A stretch of 58,560 nucleotides of DNA. Source: Chloroflexota bacterium. GTDB lineage: Bacteria > Chloroflexota > Dehalococcoidia > Lucifugimonadales > UBA3495. This document shows positions 27,385 through 36,141 of this stretch, piece by piece; the stretch's first letter is position 1, and every line of letters starts with the position of its first letter. The position numbers were made by a program, and so were the translations under genes. The stretch spans positions 6,815 to 65,374 of the forward strand of contig PBMF01000015.1 in NCBI GenBank assembly GCA_002721995.1, given 5' to 3'. The notes below the pieces were generated by a model. That model saw nothing but the letters and a program-made list of their open reading frames with translations. It was not told the origin of the DNA and ran no database searches.

Positions 27385-28220
27385 AGGCCCAGCAGCCGGG
27401 CGGCGTTTTCGGAGAGCAGGGCTGCCTCCACTTCAGGGGACAGGCCGGCGTTCTTGACCTGTTTCAGGGGCCGGGAGATCTCCATCAGTGGGTAGTCGCT
27501 GGCGAAGAGTACCTTGTCCGGGCCAGCCAATTGGGACACGGCGGCGAAGACCTCGGGGCTGTAGAGGAATGGCGAGGCTGCGGAGTCGAAGTACACGTTT
27601 TTCAGCACGTCGGGGACCTCGGGCATCAACGAGTAGAAGGGCAGTCCGCCGCCCCAATGGGCGCAGATGATCGCGTTGTCGGGAAAGTCCTGAATGAACC
27701 GGTAGAGCCGGTCGGGGGTGGTCTCCCCCTTGCCGGGGTACTGGTGTCCGGCGGGTTCCGAAGCGTGGACCAGGACCGGTATGTCGTTGGCGCGGGCCAG
27801 GTTCATGAGCGGCGTCATGGCCTTGGCGTCGGTGATTTCGAAGCCCTGGGTGTCGGCGTGCAGTTCACCGATGCCCGTCAGGCCGGCCTTCAGACAGCGT
27901 AGGGCCTCGGTCACCGCTTTCTCCCCCCAGGCCGGGTTCACCGAGCAGAAGCCGGTCAGGCGTTGGGGATTCTCGCGGACGGCCTGGATGATGTAGTCGT
28001 TGGCCTCTACCGCAGTCTCGTAATTGGTCCACCCAATGCCCATAGCCACGGCCCGCTCCACGCCGTCCCGCTCCATGGCGGCCAGCAGGTCTCCGGCAGA
28101 GGCGATGCGGGCGTCGGGGCTAGAGAGCAGCTCGGCGAAGGTGGCGTCACGCGCCGCGATCTCGGCCCGGCGGTCGCGGAACGAGGGAGGCATGATGTGG
28201 CAGTGAGCGTCTATTACCAA
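27381..28220 (-). CDS. Amidohydrolase-family metal-dependent hydrolase
   Basis: A 279-residue TIM-barrel amidohydrolase (amidohydrolase-2 or TatD-like). It starts MVIDAHCHIMPP, giving the first metal-binding HxH; PVLVHASEPAGHQY and NAIICAHWGGGLPFY supply later histidines, and KVLFASDYPLMEI the final aspartate. It may be a carboxylate-cleaving decarboxylase of the ACMSD-like group or a deaminase; nothing decides the substrate. It is first in the coupled set with Mug, ThpR and AlkA types and 30 bases downstream of ileS. Confidence 0.87.
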   Translation of the reverse strand: MVIDAHCHIMPPSFRDRRAEIAARDATFAELLSSPDARIASAGDLLAAMERDGVERAVAMGIGWTNYETAVEANDYIIQAVRENPQRLTGFCSVNPAWGEKAVTEALRCLKAGLTGIGELHADTQGFEITDAKAMTPLMNLARANDIPVLVHASEPAGHQYPGKGETTPDRLYRFIQDFPDNAIICAHWGGGLPFYSLMPEVPDVLKNVYFDSAASPFLYSPEVFAAVSQLAGPDKVLFASDYPLMEISRPLKQVKNAGLSPEVEAALLSENAARLLGL

Positions 28221-28250
28221 GGCGTAATCCCCGCCTGGGCGGGGCAGGGG

Positions 28251-31200
28251 CTATGCCTTCCGCACGCCCAGGGTGATTTCCATTCCCTCGACCTTGGAGG
28301 ACTCGGTGGATGCGCCGTTGTCGGCCTCGGGTGCTCCGTCCACCAGTTGGGTGCTCAGCGTCTCGTCGCGGATGTAGTCGGCGAAGGCGCCCTGCATCAC
28401 GGTCATGAACTCCGATGGCCCTTGGTAATAGGTGACGATACGGTCGGTGACATCGAATTTGGCCGAGCGGCGCATGCCCTGGATGCGGTGCACCATCTCC
28501 CGGGCCAGGCCCTCTTCGGCCAGTTCGGGGGTGATGGCGCCGTCCACGGCCACCATATAGTCGCCGTCAAGAGACGCGGTGAAGTTGTCCACGGAGACGA
28601 TGGTCTCGGTCTGGTCGCCGGCCTCTTCCTGAGCCTGTTTCACCAGGGGCGCGTCGTCCTCGATGACCTGGATGTCCTTGATATTCAGTTCTTCCAGCAC
28701 CTGGGGGCGCACCTGGTCGATGTAATCCCTCTCGGCGGGGGCTCGTACCTTCACAAACACGTTGGCCAGGGGTTGACGCACTTTCAGGCCGGCCTTGGAG
28801 CGGGCGCCCCGGCCCATGCTGGCCACCCGCATGGCGAGCCTGGTGGCTTCCATCAGCGGCTCGTCGATGAGGGACGGGTCGGCCACCGGGTAGTCGGCCA
28901 GGTGGACGCTGTCGGGGGCCGAAGGGTCCACCGAGCAGACCAGGTTCTGGTATATCTCCTCGGCCACGAAGGGGGCCAGGGGGGCCATCAACTTGGCGAT
29001 GGTTACCAGGCAGGTATGCAGGGTGACATAGCCCGACAGCTTGTCGGTGTCGCCCTCGTTTCTCCAGAAGCGGCGGCGGCTGCGGCGGACGTACCAGTTG
29101 GACAGTTGGTCGATGAACTCCTGGATGCGGCGGCCCGCGTTGGTGGGGTCGTAGCCGTCCATGTGTCCGTCGACCTGGGTGATCAGTGTGTTCAGTTCGG
29201 AGAGGACCCAGAGGTCCAGCTCATTGTCCGGTTTCCAGTCCGCCGGTTTCTGCGACGGGTCGAACTTGTCGATCTCGGCGTAGCTGGTGAAGAAGGAGTG
29301 GACGTTCCAAAGAGTCAGCATCACCCGGCGCAGGGTCTCGCTGACCAGCTTCGCCGAAAAGCGGCGCGGTTCTCCGGGATGGGAGGCGGTGAACAGGTAC
29401 CAGCGCAGGGCGTCGGCCCCGTGCTCGTCCAGCACGCCCAGGGGTTCAACCACGTTGCCCACCCGCTTGCTCATCTTGCGGCCCTTCTCGTCCAGGATCA
29501 GGCCTAGGCAGATGACGTTCTTGTAGGACGGCTGTCCCTTGAGCAGGGTGGACAGGGCGTGCAGGCTGTAGAACCAGCCCCGGGTCTGGTCCACCGCCTC
29601 GCAGATGTAGTCAGCGGGGAAACGGCCGTCGGTATCGATGCTGTCGTTATCGAAGGGATAGTGGTATTGGGCAAAGGGCATTGCCCCTGAGTCGAACCAG
29701 GCGTCCATCACCTCGGGCACGCGGCGCATCTCGCCGGAGCAGCCCTCCTGGGTGCAGGTGAGCACCACGTTGTCCACGTAGGGACGGTGCAGGTCCAGGG
29801 TGTCGGCGCTGAGGGCGCCGTTGGCCCCGGCCATGCTCCTCAGTTCGTCCACGCCGCCCACGCAGACGGTGTGGTTGCAGGTCTGGCACTGCCAGATGGG
29901 GATGGGCGTGCCCCAGTAGCGCTCCCGGGAGATGGCCCAGTCCACGTTGTTCCGCAGCCACTCGCCGAAGCGGCCCTCTTTGATGTACTCGGGGTACCAG
30001 TTGATGGTGTCGTTGCCGCCCACCAAGTCGTCCTTCAGGGCCGAGGTCCTGATGTACCAGGAGCTCTTGGCGTAGTAGAGCAGCGGCGTGTCGCAGCGCC
30101 AGCAGAAGGGGTAGGTGTGCCGGTAGATGTCGTGATGGAACAACAGTCCCCGTTCTGTCAGGTCTGCCATGATCTCTTTGTCGGCGGTCTTCACGAACTT
30201 GCTCGCGAAGGGGTAGTTGCCGGTGATGATGCCCTGCAGGTCAACAGGCTGGACGAAGGCCAGCTCTTTTTCCCGTCCCACGCCAAGGTCCTCGTCACCG
30301 AAGGCCGGGGCGATGTGGACGATACCCGTGCCGTCGTCCAGGGAGACGAACTCTGCGGAGATCACCTTGGGGGCGAATTCGCCGCCGTCTTCCAGTTCGG
30401 AGACCATGCCGCCGCCGGGGCCCGGCCTGCGGACGAACCGGCGCACCTGGGTGCCGACATCCGCTGGGTTGTAGAGGGGCGTGTAGCCCAGGCCCACCAG
30501 TTCCGAGCCTTTGATGGTGCCGACGACCGTGTGTTCGCCGCGCATGTTGGCTGCCAGCAGGGCCTCTGCCAGCACCAGGCGGTGTCGGCCCGTGTCATCG
30601 TCCATCTCGACTATGCTGTAGTCGGCGTTTTCGTCCACTGCAAGACCGGTGTTGCCGGGCAGCGTCCAGGGGGTGGTGGTCCAGGCCAGCAGGAACACGG
30701 GCAGGTTTTCGGTGCCCAGTTTGGCCAGCACGTCGGCCTTGTCAGCCGATGCGGCGGTGTTGACCTGGAACTTGATGAACACCGAAGGGTCGGGGGTGTT
30801 CTCCCGGTAGCCCAGGGCCACCTCGTGGGAACTGAGGCTGGTCACGCAGCGGGGGCAGTGGGGAGTGCCGCGCATGGTCTGGTAGAGCAGGTCCCGGTCC
30901 CACAGGGTCTTCAGCATCCACCAGCCCGACTCGATGTAGTTGTTGTGCAGGGTGACGTAGGGGTCTTCCATGTCGACCCAGTAGCCGATGCGGTCCGTCA
31001 TGGTCTCCCACTCCTTCACGTAGCGGAAGACGCTGTCCCGGCATTTCTGGTTGAAGGCCTCGATGCCGTATTCTTCGATGTCCCGTTTGGTCTTGAGGCC
31101 CAGTTCTTTTTCGACTTCAAGCTCCACCGGCAGTCCGTGGGTGTCCCAGCCGCCCTTGCGCTGCACACGGTAACCCTTCATGGTGCGGTAACGGCAGATG

Positions 31201-31400
31201 ACGTCCTTGAACACGCGGGCCAGGACGTGGTGAATGCCGGGGCTGCCGTTGGCGGTGGGCGGCCCCTCGTACATCATGAACAGGGGCGCGTCCTTGCGTT
31301 CAGACTCGGTGCGCTTGAAGACATCCTTCTCGTTCCATTGCTTGAGGATGTCGGCGTCAAGCTGGGGGAAGCTGACTCGGCTGGATACGGACTTGAACAT
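28251..31400 (-). CDS. ileS: Isoleucyl-tRNA synthetase, type 2
   Basis: IleRS charges tRNA-Ile; 1049 residues. The HIGH motif appears as PGIHHVLAR in PPTANGSPGIHHVLARVFKD, and the KMSKS motif as KMSKRVGN. The editing domain has TTPWTLPGNTGLAV and DDGTGIVHIAPAFGDED. The GIHH form of the motif, the length and the long C-terminal domain with EEGLAREMVHRIQGMRR fit the eukaryote-like type 2 enzyme, which is usually less sensitive to mupirocin than type 1; that is a family property and not shown here. A TATAAT box sits 74 bases upstream. Confidence 0.97.
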   Translation of the reverse strand: MFKSVSSRVSFPQLDADILKQWNEKDVFKRTESERKDAPLFMMYEGPPTANGSPGIHHVLARVFKDVICRYRTMKGYRVQRKGGWDTHGLPVELEVEKELGLKTKRDIEEYGIEAFNQKCRDSVFRYVKEWETMTDRIGYWVDMEDPYVTLHNNYIESGWWMLKTLWDRDLLYQTMRGTPHCPRCVTSLSSHEVALGYRENTPDPSVFIKFQVNTAASADKADVLAKLGTENLPVFLLAWTTTPWTLPGNTGLAVDENADYSIVEMDDDTGRHRLVLAEALLAANMRGEHTVVGTIKGSELVGLGYTPLYNPADVGTQVRRFVRRPGPGGGMVSELEDGGEFAPKVISAEFVSLDDGTGIVHIAPAFGDEDLGVGREKELAFVQPVDLQGIITGNYPFASKFVKTADKEIMADLTERGLLFHHDIYRHTYPFCWRCDTPLLYYAKSSWYIRTSALKDDLVGGNDTINWYPEYIKEGRFGEWLRNNVDWAISRERYWGTPIPIWQCQTCNHTVCVGGVDELRSMAGANGALSADTLDLHRPYVDNVVLTCTQEGCSGEMRRVPEVMDAWFDSGAMPFAQYHYPFDNDSIDTDGRFPADYICEAVDQTRGWFYSLHALSTLLKGQPSYKNVICLGLILDEKGRKMSKRVGNVVEPLGVLDEHGADALRWYLFTASHPGEPRRFSAKLVSETLRRVMLTLWNVHSFFTSYAEIDKFDPSQKPADWKPDNELDLWVLSELNTLITQVDGHMDGYDPTNAGRRIQEFIDQLSNWYVRRSRRRFWRNEGDTDKLSGYVTLHTCLVTIAKLMAPLAPFVAEEIYQNLVCSVDPSAPDSVHLADYPVADPSLIDEPLMEATRLAMRVASMGRGARSKAGLKVRQPLANVFVKVRAPAERDYIDQVRPQVLEELNIKDIQVIEDDAPLVKQAQEEAGDQTETIVSVDNFTASLDGDYMVAVDGAITPELAEEGLAREMVHRIQGMRRSAKFDVTDRIVTYYQGPSEFMTVMQGAFADYIRDETLSTQLVDGAPEADNGASTESSKVEGMEITLGVRKA

Positions 31401-31473
31401 TTAACTAGGCGTTCCTTGAAACCAACGTTAAGGGAAACCGGCGTGAAAGAGCCGATTGTATTACTAATCGGAC

Positions 31474-31479
31474 ATTATA
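31474..31479 (-). promoter_or_regulatory. -10 box of ileS
   Basis: TATAAT on the minus strand, 74 bases before the ileS ATG. No convincing -35 box. I see no T-box element in the leader. Confidence 0.55.
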
Positions 31480-31577
31480 CCGCAGGGCGCGTGGGACAGT
31501 GCTCGGGTATATATCCGGGGCCTGCCCCGTCGATGAGGAGGTATCAGGCCTCTTCGTGATAGCCGCCACAACAATCC

Positions 31578-31713
31578 GTTCGTCCTGAGCTCCGTCGAAG
31601 GGCGCGCAAAAGTAACGTTCCGCGTCAGAGAACCTTGGCCGGTCTGTGGCGGTGGTTCGATGGGTCCGACTTCGTCGAGACTCGCGACTCCGGTCGGAGC
31701 TCACCACGAGCGG
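31578..31713. repeat. REP-like imperfect repeats
   Basis: CGTTCGTCCTGAGC...GTCGAAGGG at 31578-31603 and its diverged partner GGTTCGA...GCTCACCACGAGCGG at 31653-31713 match the repeat family of 24.9-25.2 kb. The rest of 31480-31766 holds nothing else I recognise. Confidence 0.7.
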
Positions 31714-31766
31714 TTTTTCACGGAGTAATTGGGTGCTGGCGCCCGGACCGGCAGCGATGGGATTGG

Positions 31767-32135
31767 CTAGGTCAAGAACATGTCGGCCTGGACCAGTTCC
31801 TCTTCTTCGTGGTCGGCGGACAGTCCGAAGGCGGCCAGGGTGTGGCGGCCCAGCAAGGGTTACCCGTCGGCCTTGCCGTAAACGCAGATGGTGGTGCGTT
31901 CCTGGCCGTTGATGCGCATGCGCACCTCGGCCATGGGCAGCATCTCCCAGCCGCCGCCGGGCAGGGTGAAACGGGACTCCCATTCGGGGTTCACCCCCAG
32001 CATCTCCAGGAGGCGGGAGGGGAGCACCGAGTAGATGTTATCCGAGCCCGAAACGACGATGACACGCTGGTATCGGGAGCCTTCCCTGGGGCCGATCTCA
32101 ATGGTGGAACGAAAGGTCTTCGGGGGTGTCGTCAT
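31767..32135 (-). pseudogene. Decayed retropepsin-like aspartic protease gene
   Basis: The frame from 32135 encodes 91 residues resembling the small clan AA aspartic proteases of bacteria: YSVLPSRLLEMLGVNPEWE and AEVRMRINGQERTTICVYG. A TAA at 31862-31860 then stops it. Beyond that stop the same frame continues for 30 codons as PLLGRHTLAAFGLSADHEEE and EELVQADMFLT, which is the expected family C-terminus, before TAG at 31767. In addition the catalytic D-T/S-G triad reads V-S-G (VIVVSGSDN). Both the truncation and the lost aspartate point to a non-functional protease. A truncated protein with a non-catalytic role cannot be excluded. Confidence 0.72.
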
Positions 32136-32216
32136 GTGTTCTGACCTCCGGCTGCTGCCAGACTCGGGGGCTACTCTTATTCTAGTACAAATACTCTTGT
32201 ATGGACGGTGGCTGAT

Positions 32217-32879
32217 TCACTCCGGCCAGCTTTCACCCCGGTAGGCCATGTCGAAGAACTGGTACTCGTAGCGCAGCACGTCCCGGAATATACCCTGCAG
32301 TTTTTCCCGTTGCTCCGGCGTGGGGTCTGATCCGTCTACCACGCTTTGCAGCCAGGCCACGAACCCAGACATGCCGGGGCTGGTGTGCAGGTCGATCCAG
32401 GTCTGGTAGTAGTGGTTGCCCGGCTTCTTGCCGGCCGCTTCGGCACGCACCGCCCAGTCCAGGTAGGGCCACTCCACGGCCAGCAGGGTGGCGACGACTT
32501 CCACGAAGGTCCCTTCGTAGGCCTGGGTGCGCAGATAGCCGCTGTAGTTCAGGGTGGTGGGCAAGTACTCTAGGGCCTTCACCTGTTCACGGGAGAGGCC
32601 CCGTTCCCGGAAGGCTTCCTGGAAGAGGCCCTCTTCACCGCCCAGCCCCAGGTGCAGGAATCCCACCAGCTCCCGGGCGGCGTCGAAGTCCGGGGCTTTG
32701 GCGGTGGCTAGGGCCAGCAGGATGGCCCAGTCTTTGAGGAACAGATAGTCCTGGTCGAAGTAGATATCGAAGGTGCTCCGCTCCAGGGAGCCGTCGGCCA
32801 TCTCGTTGACAAAGGGGTGGGTTACGACATTCTCCCAGGTGGCGGCCACCCCGGCCTTTAATTCATCGCTCAGTCCCAT
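32217..32879 (-). CDS. tenA: TenA-family thiamine salvage protein
   Basis: TenA proteins hydrolyse aminopyrimidine breakdown products of thiamine to HMP, or cleave thiamine. The all-helical fold is recognisable from THPFVNEMADGSLERSTFDIYFDQDYLFL, DFDAARELVGFLHLGLGGEE, and the C-terminal YEYQFFDMAYRGESWP. There is no cysteine anywhere in the protein, so the catalytic Cys of Bacillus TenA (TenA_C) is missing and it belongs with the Cys-less type. ATG 32879 is preferred; the frame reaches TTG 32894, inside the T run of the upstream terminator. It is the last gene of the riboswitch-led operon, in line with salvage of the imported pyrimidine. Confidence 0.9.
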   Translation of the reverse strand: MGLSDELKAGVAATWENVVTHPFVNEMADGSLERSTFDIYFDQDYLFLKDWAILLALATAKAPDFDAARELVGFLHLGLGGEEGLFQEAFRERGLSREQVKALEYLPTTLNYSGYLRTQAYEGTFVEVVATLLAVEWPYLDWAVRAEAAGKKPGNHYYQTWIDLHTSPGMSGFVAWLQSVVDGSDPTPEQREKLQGIFRDVLRYEYQFFDMAYRGESWPE

Positions 32880-32890
32880 TGAACTCACAT

Positions 32891-32925
32891 CCAAAAAAAA
32901 CTGCGGCCCAACCGGGCCGCCGCAA
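32891..32925 (-). terminator. Terminator between GYD gene and tenA
   Basis: On the minus strand TGCGG...CCC GGTT GGGCCGCA forms a GC stem with a small bulge, followed by TTTTTTTT. It begins just after the GYD gene stop and should reduce transcription into tenA. Confidence 0.72.
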
Positions 32926-32927
32926 AA

Positions 32928-33287
32928 TCATTCGTCGCCCGGACCATCTTCCGGGGTGAAGTCCGGTCTTAGCCTCACCGACTCGGCCTGGTCCGATGGG
33001 TCCCTGGCCGGTCCGTCGCCCATGAAACCGATGGGGATGGCGGGCAGTGTCTCCAGGTGAAGCCCAGTGCGCATACCCAGCGCCAAGGACAGCCGGGCCA
33101 CGGCGTCGTTATCGTCGGCCTCGACCATGATGACAAAGTCGTACCGGCCCAGGACGGCGTACTGCCCGAGGATCTCCGCCCCCGGGACGTTTAAGTCCCG
33201 GGTACGGTCGGTAATCAGGTTGGTATTGCTGTGGAGCATCCGCTGCCCGTCATGGGTCAGCGAGCCTAGCAAGAAATACAGTGACAT
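32928..33287 (-). CDS. GYD-domain protein
   Basis: A 119-residue protein of the GYD superfamily, small alpha-beta proteins of unknown function related in fold to dimeric ferredoxin-like barrels. The name motif appears as LGRYDFVIMVEADDNDAVARL, after AEILGQYAVLG, and the LETLPAIPI end is also typical. The last 25 residues are polar and acidic (RPDFTPEDGPGDE). It lies between the thiamine-precursor binding protein gene and tenA, on the same strand, and so is probably under the TPP riboswitch. Its role in thiamine salvage is not known to me. Confidence 0.82.
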   Translation of the reverse strand: MSLYFLLGSLTHDGQRMLHSNTNLITDRTRDLNVPGAEILGQYAVLGRYDFVIMVEADDNDAVARLSLALGMRTGLHLETLPAIPIGFMGDGPARDPSDQAESVRLRPDFTPEDGPGDE

Positions 33288-33372
33288 ATGTTCTCATCCC
33301 CCAGTGAGCGAGTCTGCCGACATGGCTGACCAGACTGGAGAAAGTATATCACCAGGCGCCGTTTTCTCAGCC

Positions 33373-34374
33373 TTAATTGGCCTTCTCAACGAAGCTGTTG
33401 TCGTAGGCATCGCCGGCGCCCTCGGCCGTCTCCAGCAGGCCCACCTCGACCATCCAGGCGGCGAAGTCCTCCCAGCGGTCCAGTTCCTGCCATCCGAAGA
33501 TGCCGTTGTCCGTCGCCCACAGCGGTGCCAGGAGGTCAACGCCCGGGTTCTCGATGGCCAGGTCGGTCTCGGGCTTCTCAGCCTTGAGGACCGCCACGGC
33601 GTCCCGGGGGTCTTTGATGGCGTCCTGGTAGCCCCGGGTCACGGCCCTGACGAACTTTTGGACCACATCCGGGTCCTCGGCGATCTTTTCTTCGCTGGCC
33701 ACGATGACCAACTCGTAGAAGTCGGGTACGCCGTTCTCTTCCATGCGCATGATGTTGATCGGGTAACCCTGGTTCTCGGCCGAGATGGACTCATGCACCC
33801 AGTAGGCGCCCACGATGGCGTCCACATTCTTGCTGATGAGTGAAGTGACCAGATCGAAACCCACGTTGACCATCTCCACATCATCGATGCTGAGACCCTG
33901 GTGCTTGAGCATGGAGTCGATGAGCGCCTCATCGGACGGCAGTCCGGGAGCCCCCACCTTTTTGCCGGCCAGGTCCCTGGGCTCGGCTATGCCGGACTCC
34001 GTCAGCGCCATCACTGAGTTCAGCGGGTGCTGGACCAGGGCCATGATGGACACGGCCTCGACGCCCTTGTTGCGGGCGATGAGCAGCTCGGGCTGGTAGC
34101 TGATGCCGAAGTCGTCCCGTCCGGCGGCAACGGTCTGCAGCACCGTGGACGGGTCGCCAGGGACATAGATGTTCACGTCCAGGCCTTCGTCCTCGAAATA
34201 GCCGCGAGTGTCGGCCACGAAGAGGCCGGAGTGGTTGGACCAGGGGAACCAATCCAAGGCCAGTGAGATCTCGGTCAGTTCCTCGGGCTCGTCGTCGCCG
34301 CAGGCGGCGGCCAGCAGGGAAGTGACGAGGAGCAGCGAGAGCAGGATTACCACCGGTTTATTCAGGAAGTGCAT
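33373..34374 (-). CDS. thiY: NMT1/THI5-like ABC transporter binding lipoprotein
   Basis: A 333-residue periplasmic-binding-type lipoprotein. The signal LLSLLLVTSLLAAAC ends in a lipobox cysteine, so it is membrane-anchored. The mature start LALDWFPWSNHSGLFVAD and GYFEDEGLDVNIYVPG match the NMT1/THI5 family, which binds pyrimidine precursors of thiamine such as formylaminopyrimidine. It forms one operon with the permease (37 bases apart) and ATPase genes behind a TPP riboswitch, which supports pyrimidine uptake rather than uptake of taurine or nitrate, the other substrates of this family. Confidence 0.93.
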   Translation of the reverse strand: MHFLNKPVVILLSLLLVTSLLAAACGDDEPEELTEISLALDWFPWSNHSGLFVADTRGYFEDEGLDVNIYVPGDPSTVLQTVAAGRDDFGISYQPELLIARNKGVEAVSIMALVQHPLNSVMALTESGIAEPRDLAGKKVGAPGLPSDEALIDSMLKHQGLSIDDVEMVNVGFDLVTSLISKNVDAIVGAYWVHESISAENQGYPINIMRMEENGVPDFYELVIVASEEKIAEDPDVVQKFVRAVTRGYQDAIKDPRDAVAVLKAEKPETDLAIENPGVDLLAPLWATDNGIFGWQELDRWEDFAAWMVEVGLLETAEGAGDAYDNSFVEKAN

Positions 34375-34411
34375 TTTCGGGTCATCTCCTTAATTGGGGT
34401 CTTGTATTCTT

Positions 34412-35209
34412 TCAGAGCCTATCCATGGTGTTGGCCCTTTTTTCATTGAAGTACCAGGGCATCATCATCCGCTCGGCGACCACCGCCAGTACGAAGAGGG
34501 TGATGCCCATGATGGAAAGCAGGAATATGGCGGCGAATACCCTGGAGGTGAGGAACAGGGGCTGGGAGTAGGTAATCAGATAACCGAGCCCCTCGCTGGC
34601 CCCCACCCATTCGCCGATGACCGCCGCTATGACGCTTACCGACATGCCGATCTTGATGCCCGAGAACATGAAGGGCAGGGCGGTGGGTATCTGCAGCTTG
34701 GTGAACACCTGCCACCGGGAAGCGCCCAGGGTGCGCAGCATGTTGACCATGTCCGGGTCGATGGCCTTCAGGCCGTCCACGGTGTTGACGGCGATGGGGT
34801 AGAAGCAGATCAACGCCACGATGATTATCTTGGGGGTGAGTCCATAGCCAACCCAGATGAGCAGCAGGGGTGCGATGGCGATGATGGGCACGGTCTGGGA
34901 GGCGATGACGATGGGGTAGACCGACCGCTCCAAGACCCGTGAATAGGCGATGCCCCCGGCCAATATGAGTCCCGCGGCCAGGGCGGCCGCAAACCCCACC
35001 ACGATCTCTTTCAGGGTTACCAGGGTGTGGTCCCAGAGGAGGCCCCAACTGGCCTCCAACTCCCGGGCGATCTCCGAGGGCGCCGGAAGCTGCCAGTCGG
35101 GAACGTCGCCGATGCGCACCCACAACTCCCACAGCAACACCAGCCCCAGGAGTATCCCAACGGGCAGCAGCCATGAGGTGAACCCCGTGCTCTTTCGGAA
35201 GAGGTCCAT
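34412..35209 (-). CDS. thiX: ABC transporter permease for thiamine precursor
   Basis: A 265-residue inner-membrane permease of the SsuC/TauC/ThiX type with about six transmembrane helices, beginning SWLLPVGILLGLVLLWELWV. The coupling EAA-like loop is LRTLGASRWQVFTKLQIPTA. Its ATG follows the ATPase stop without a gap, so the two are coupled. With the NMT1-type binding protein it should import the aminopyrimidine moiety of degraded thiamine. Confidence 0.93.
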   Translation of the reverse strand: MDLFRKSTGFTSWLLPVGILLGLVLLWELWVRIGDVPDWQLPAPSEIARELEASWGLLWDHTLVTLKEIVVGFAAALAAGLILAGGIAYSRVLERSVYPIVIASQTVPIIAIAPLLLIWVGYGLTPKIIIVALICFYPIAVNTVDGLKAIDPDMVNMLRTLGASRWQVFTKLQIPTALPFMFSGIKIGMSVSVIAAVIGEWVGASEGLGYLITYSQPLFLTSRVFAAIFLLSIMGITLFVLAVVAERMMMPWYFNEKRANTMDRL

Positions 35210-36064
35210 CTAGGCTTCACCTGTCTCTGACTTAGCTTCGGCGGACTCCGTTCTGGCGACCTGGGTCCAGAGCGGCTCCATGAGCTGGGCCTTCAGTTGG
35301 CTGAATTCAGAGCTGGTCACCATCTCGTAGTGACGGGGCCGGGGCAGAGCAACATCCAGGGTCATGGTCACCTTGCCGGGCCTGGCGCTGAGCAGGTAGA
35401 CCCGGTCGGACAGAAGCAGCGCCTCGTCCACGTCGTGGGTGATCAGGACGATGGTCTTGTTCACCGATTCCCAAAGCTGGAGCAGCCATTCCTGCATCTG
35501 GATGCGGGTCAGGGCGTCCAGGGCCCCGAAGGGTTCATCTAACAGCACCACGTCCTGGTCCAGGAGCATGGTGCGGAGGAACGCGGCCCTTTGACGCATG
35601 CCGCCGGAGAGGGCGAATGGGTACTGGTCCTCGAACCCCTTCAGGCCAAAGGCATCGGTAAGTTCCAAGGCCCGGCTCCGGGCTTCCTTCTTGGCCATGC
35701 CGCGCAGTTCCAGTCCCAAGATGGTGTTGTCCAGAACCGACCGCCAGGGCAGCAACAGGTCCTTCTGCTGCATGTAACCGGTCCTGCCCAGGCGGTCCCC
35801 ACTTCCCGTGGGGCCACCGGCTATTCTTTCCGATGGGTATTCTCCGGAGAGTTCGACAACGCCTTGGTCCGGTTGGTCCAGTCCGGCGATGATGTTCAGG
35901 AGCGTGCTCTTGCCGCAGCCGCTGGGCCCAACTATGGAGACGAATTCGCCTTCGTTCACGGTGATGTCCACGTCGTCGAGCACAGCCTGGTACTGCCCAC
36001 CGATCTGGTAGAATTTACTGACTGATTCGATGCGAATCTTGGGGGCGAAAGTGTTTAGTGACAT
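35210..36064 (-). CDS. thiZ: ABC transporter ATPase for thiamine precursor
   Basis: An ABC ATPase with Walker A GPSGCGKSTLLNIIAG, Q-loop MQQKDLLLPW, signature LSGGMRQRAAFLRTM, Walker B VVLLDEPFGALD and the H-switch LITHDVDEA, as in the SsuB/ThiZ subfamily. The start is ATG 36064 (MSLNTFAPKIRIESV); a longer frame to 36136 would translate the riboswitch terminator and is unlikely. It is the first gene after the TPP riboswitch, and is coupled to the permease gene. Confidence 0.94.
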   Translation of the reverse strand: MSLNTFAPKIRIESVSKFYQIGGQYQAVLDDVDITVNEGEFVSIVGPSGCGKSTLLNIIAGLDQPDQGVVELSGEYPSERIAGGPTGSGDRLGRTGYMQQKDLLLPWRSVLDNTILGLELRGMAKKEARSRALELTDAFGLKGFEDQYPFALSGGMRQRAAFLRTMLLDQDVVLLDEPFGALDALTRIQMQEWLLQLWESVNKTIVLITHDVDEALLLSDRVYLLSARPGKVTMTLDVALPRPRHYEMVTSSEFSQLKAQLMEPLWTQVARTESAEAKSETGEA

Positions 36065-36093
36065 GGTTCGACTGCTGGAGTGTTGCTCAGGGA

Positions 36094-36129
36094 CAAAAAA
36101 TAAGCCGCCCGTGTAAATCTCGCGGCGGC
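36094..36129 (-). terminator. Riboswitch expression-platform terminator
   Basis: On the minus strand GCCGCC (36129-36124) pairs with GGCGGC (36109-36104), followed by TTATTTTTT. It lies directly after the TPP aptamer and before the ATPase start, so TPP binding probably causes premature termination. Confidence 0.82.
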
Positions 36130-36141
36130 CTATCAAGATAG

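Noticed and set aside
29787..31559. 590-codon open frame on the plus strand opposite ileS
   Set aside because: It is an antisense by-product of GC-rich codons of ileS, has low-complexity G/V/H/Q composition and no recognisable domain.
31860..31862. TAA in the retropepsin-like gene as a recoded codon
   Set aside because: TAA is not known to encode selenocysteine or pyrrolysine; the lost catalytic Asp also fits inactivation.
36065..36136. N-terminal extension of the ABC ATPase
   Set aside because: It would translate the riboswitch terminator; ATG 36064 starts a normal ATPase.
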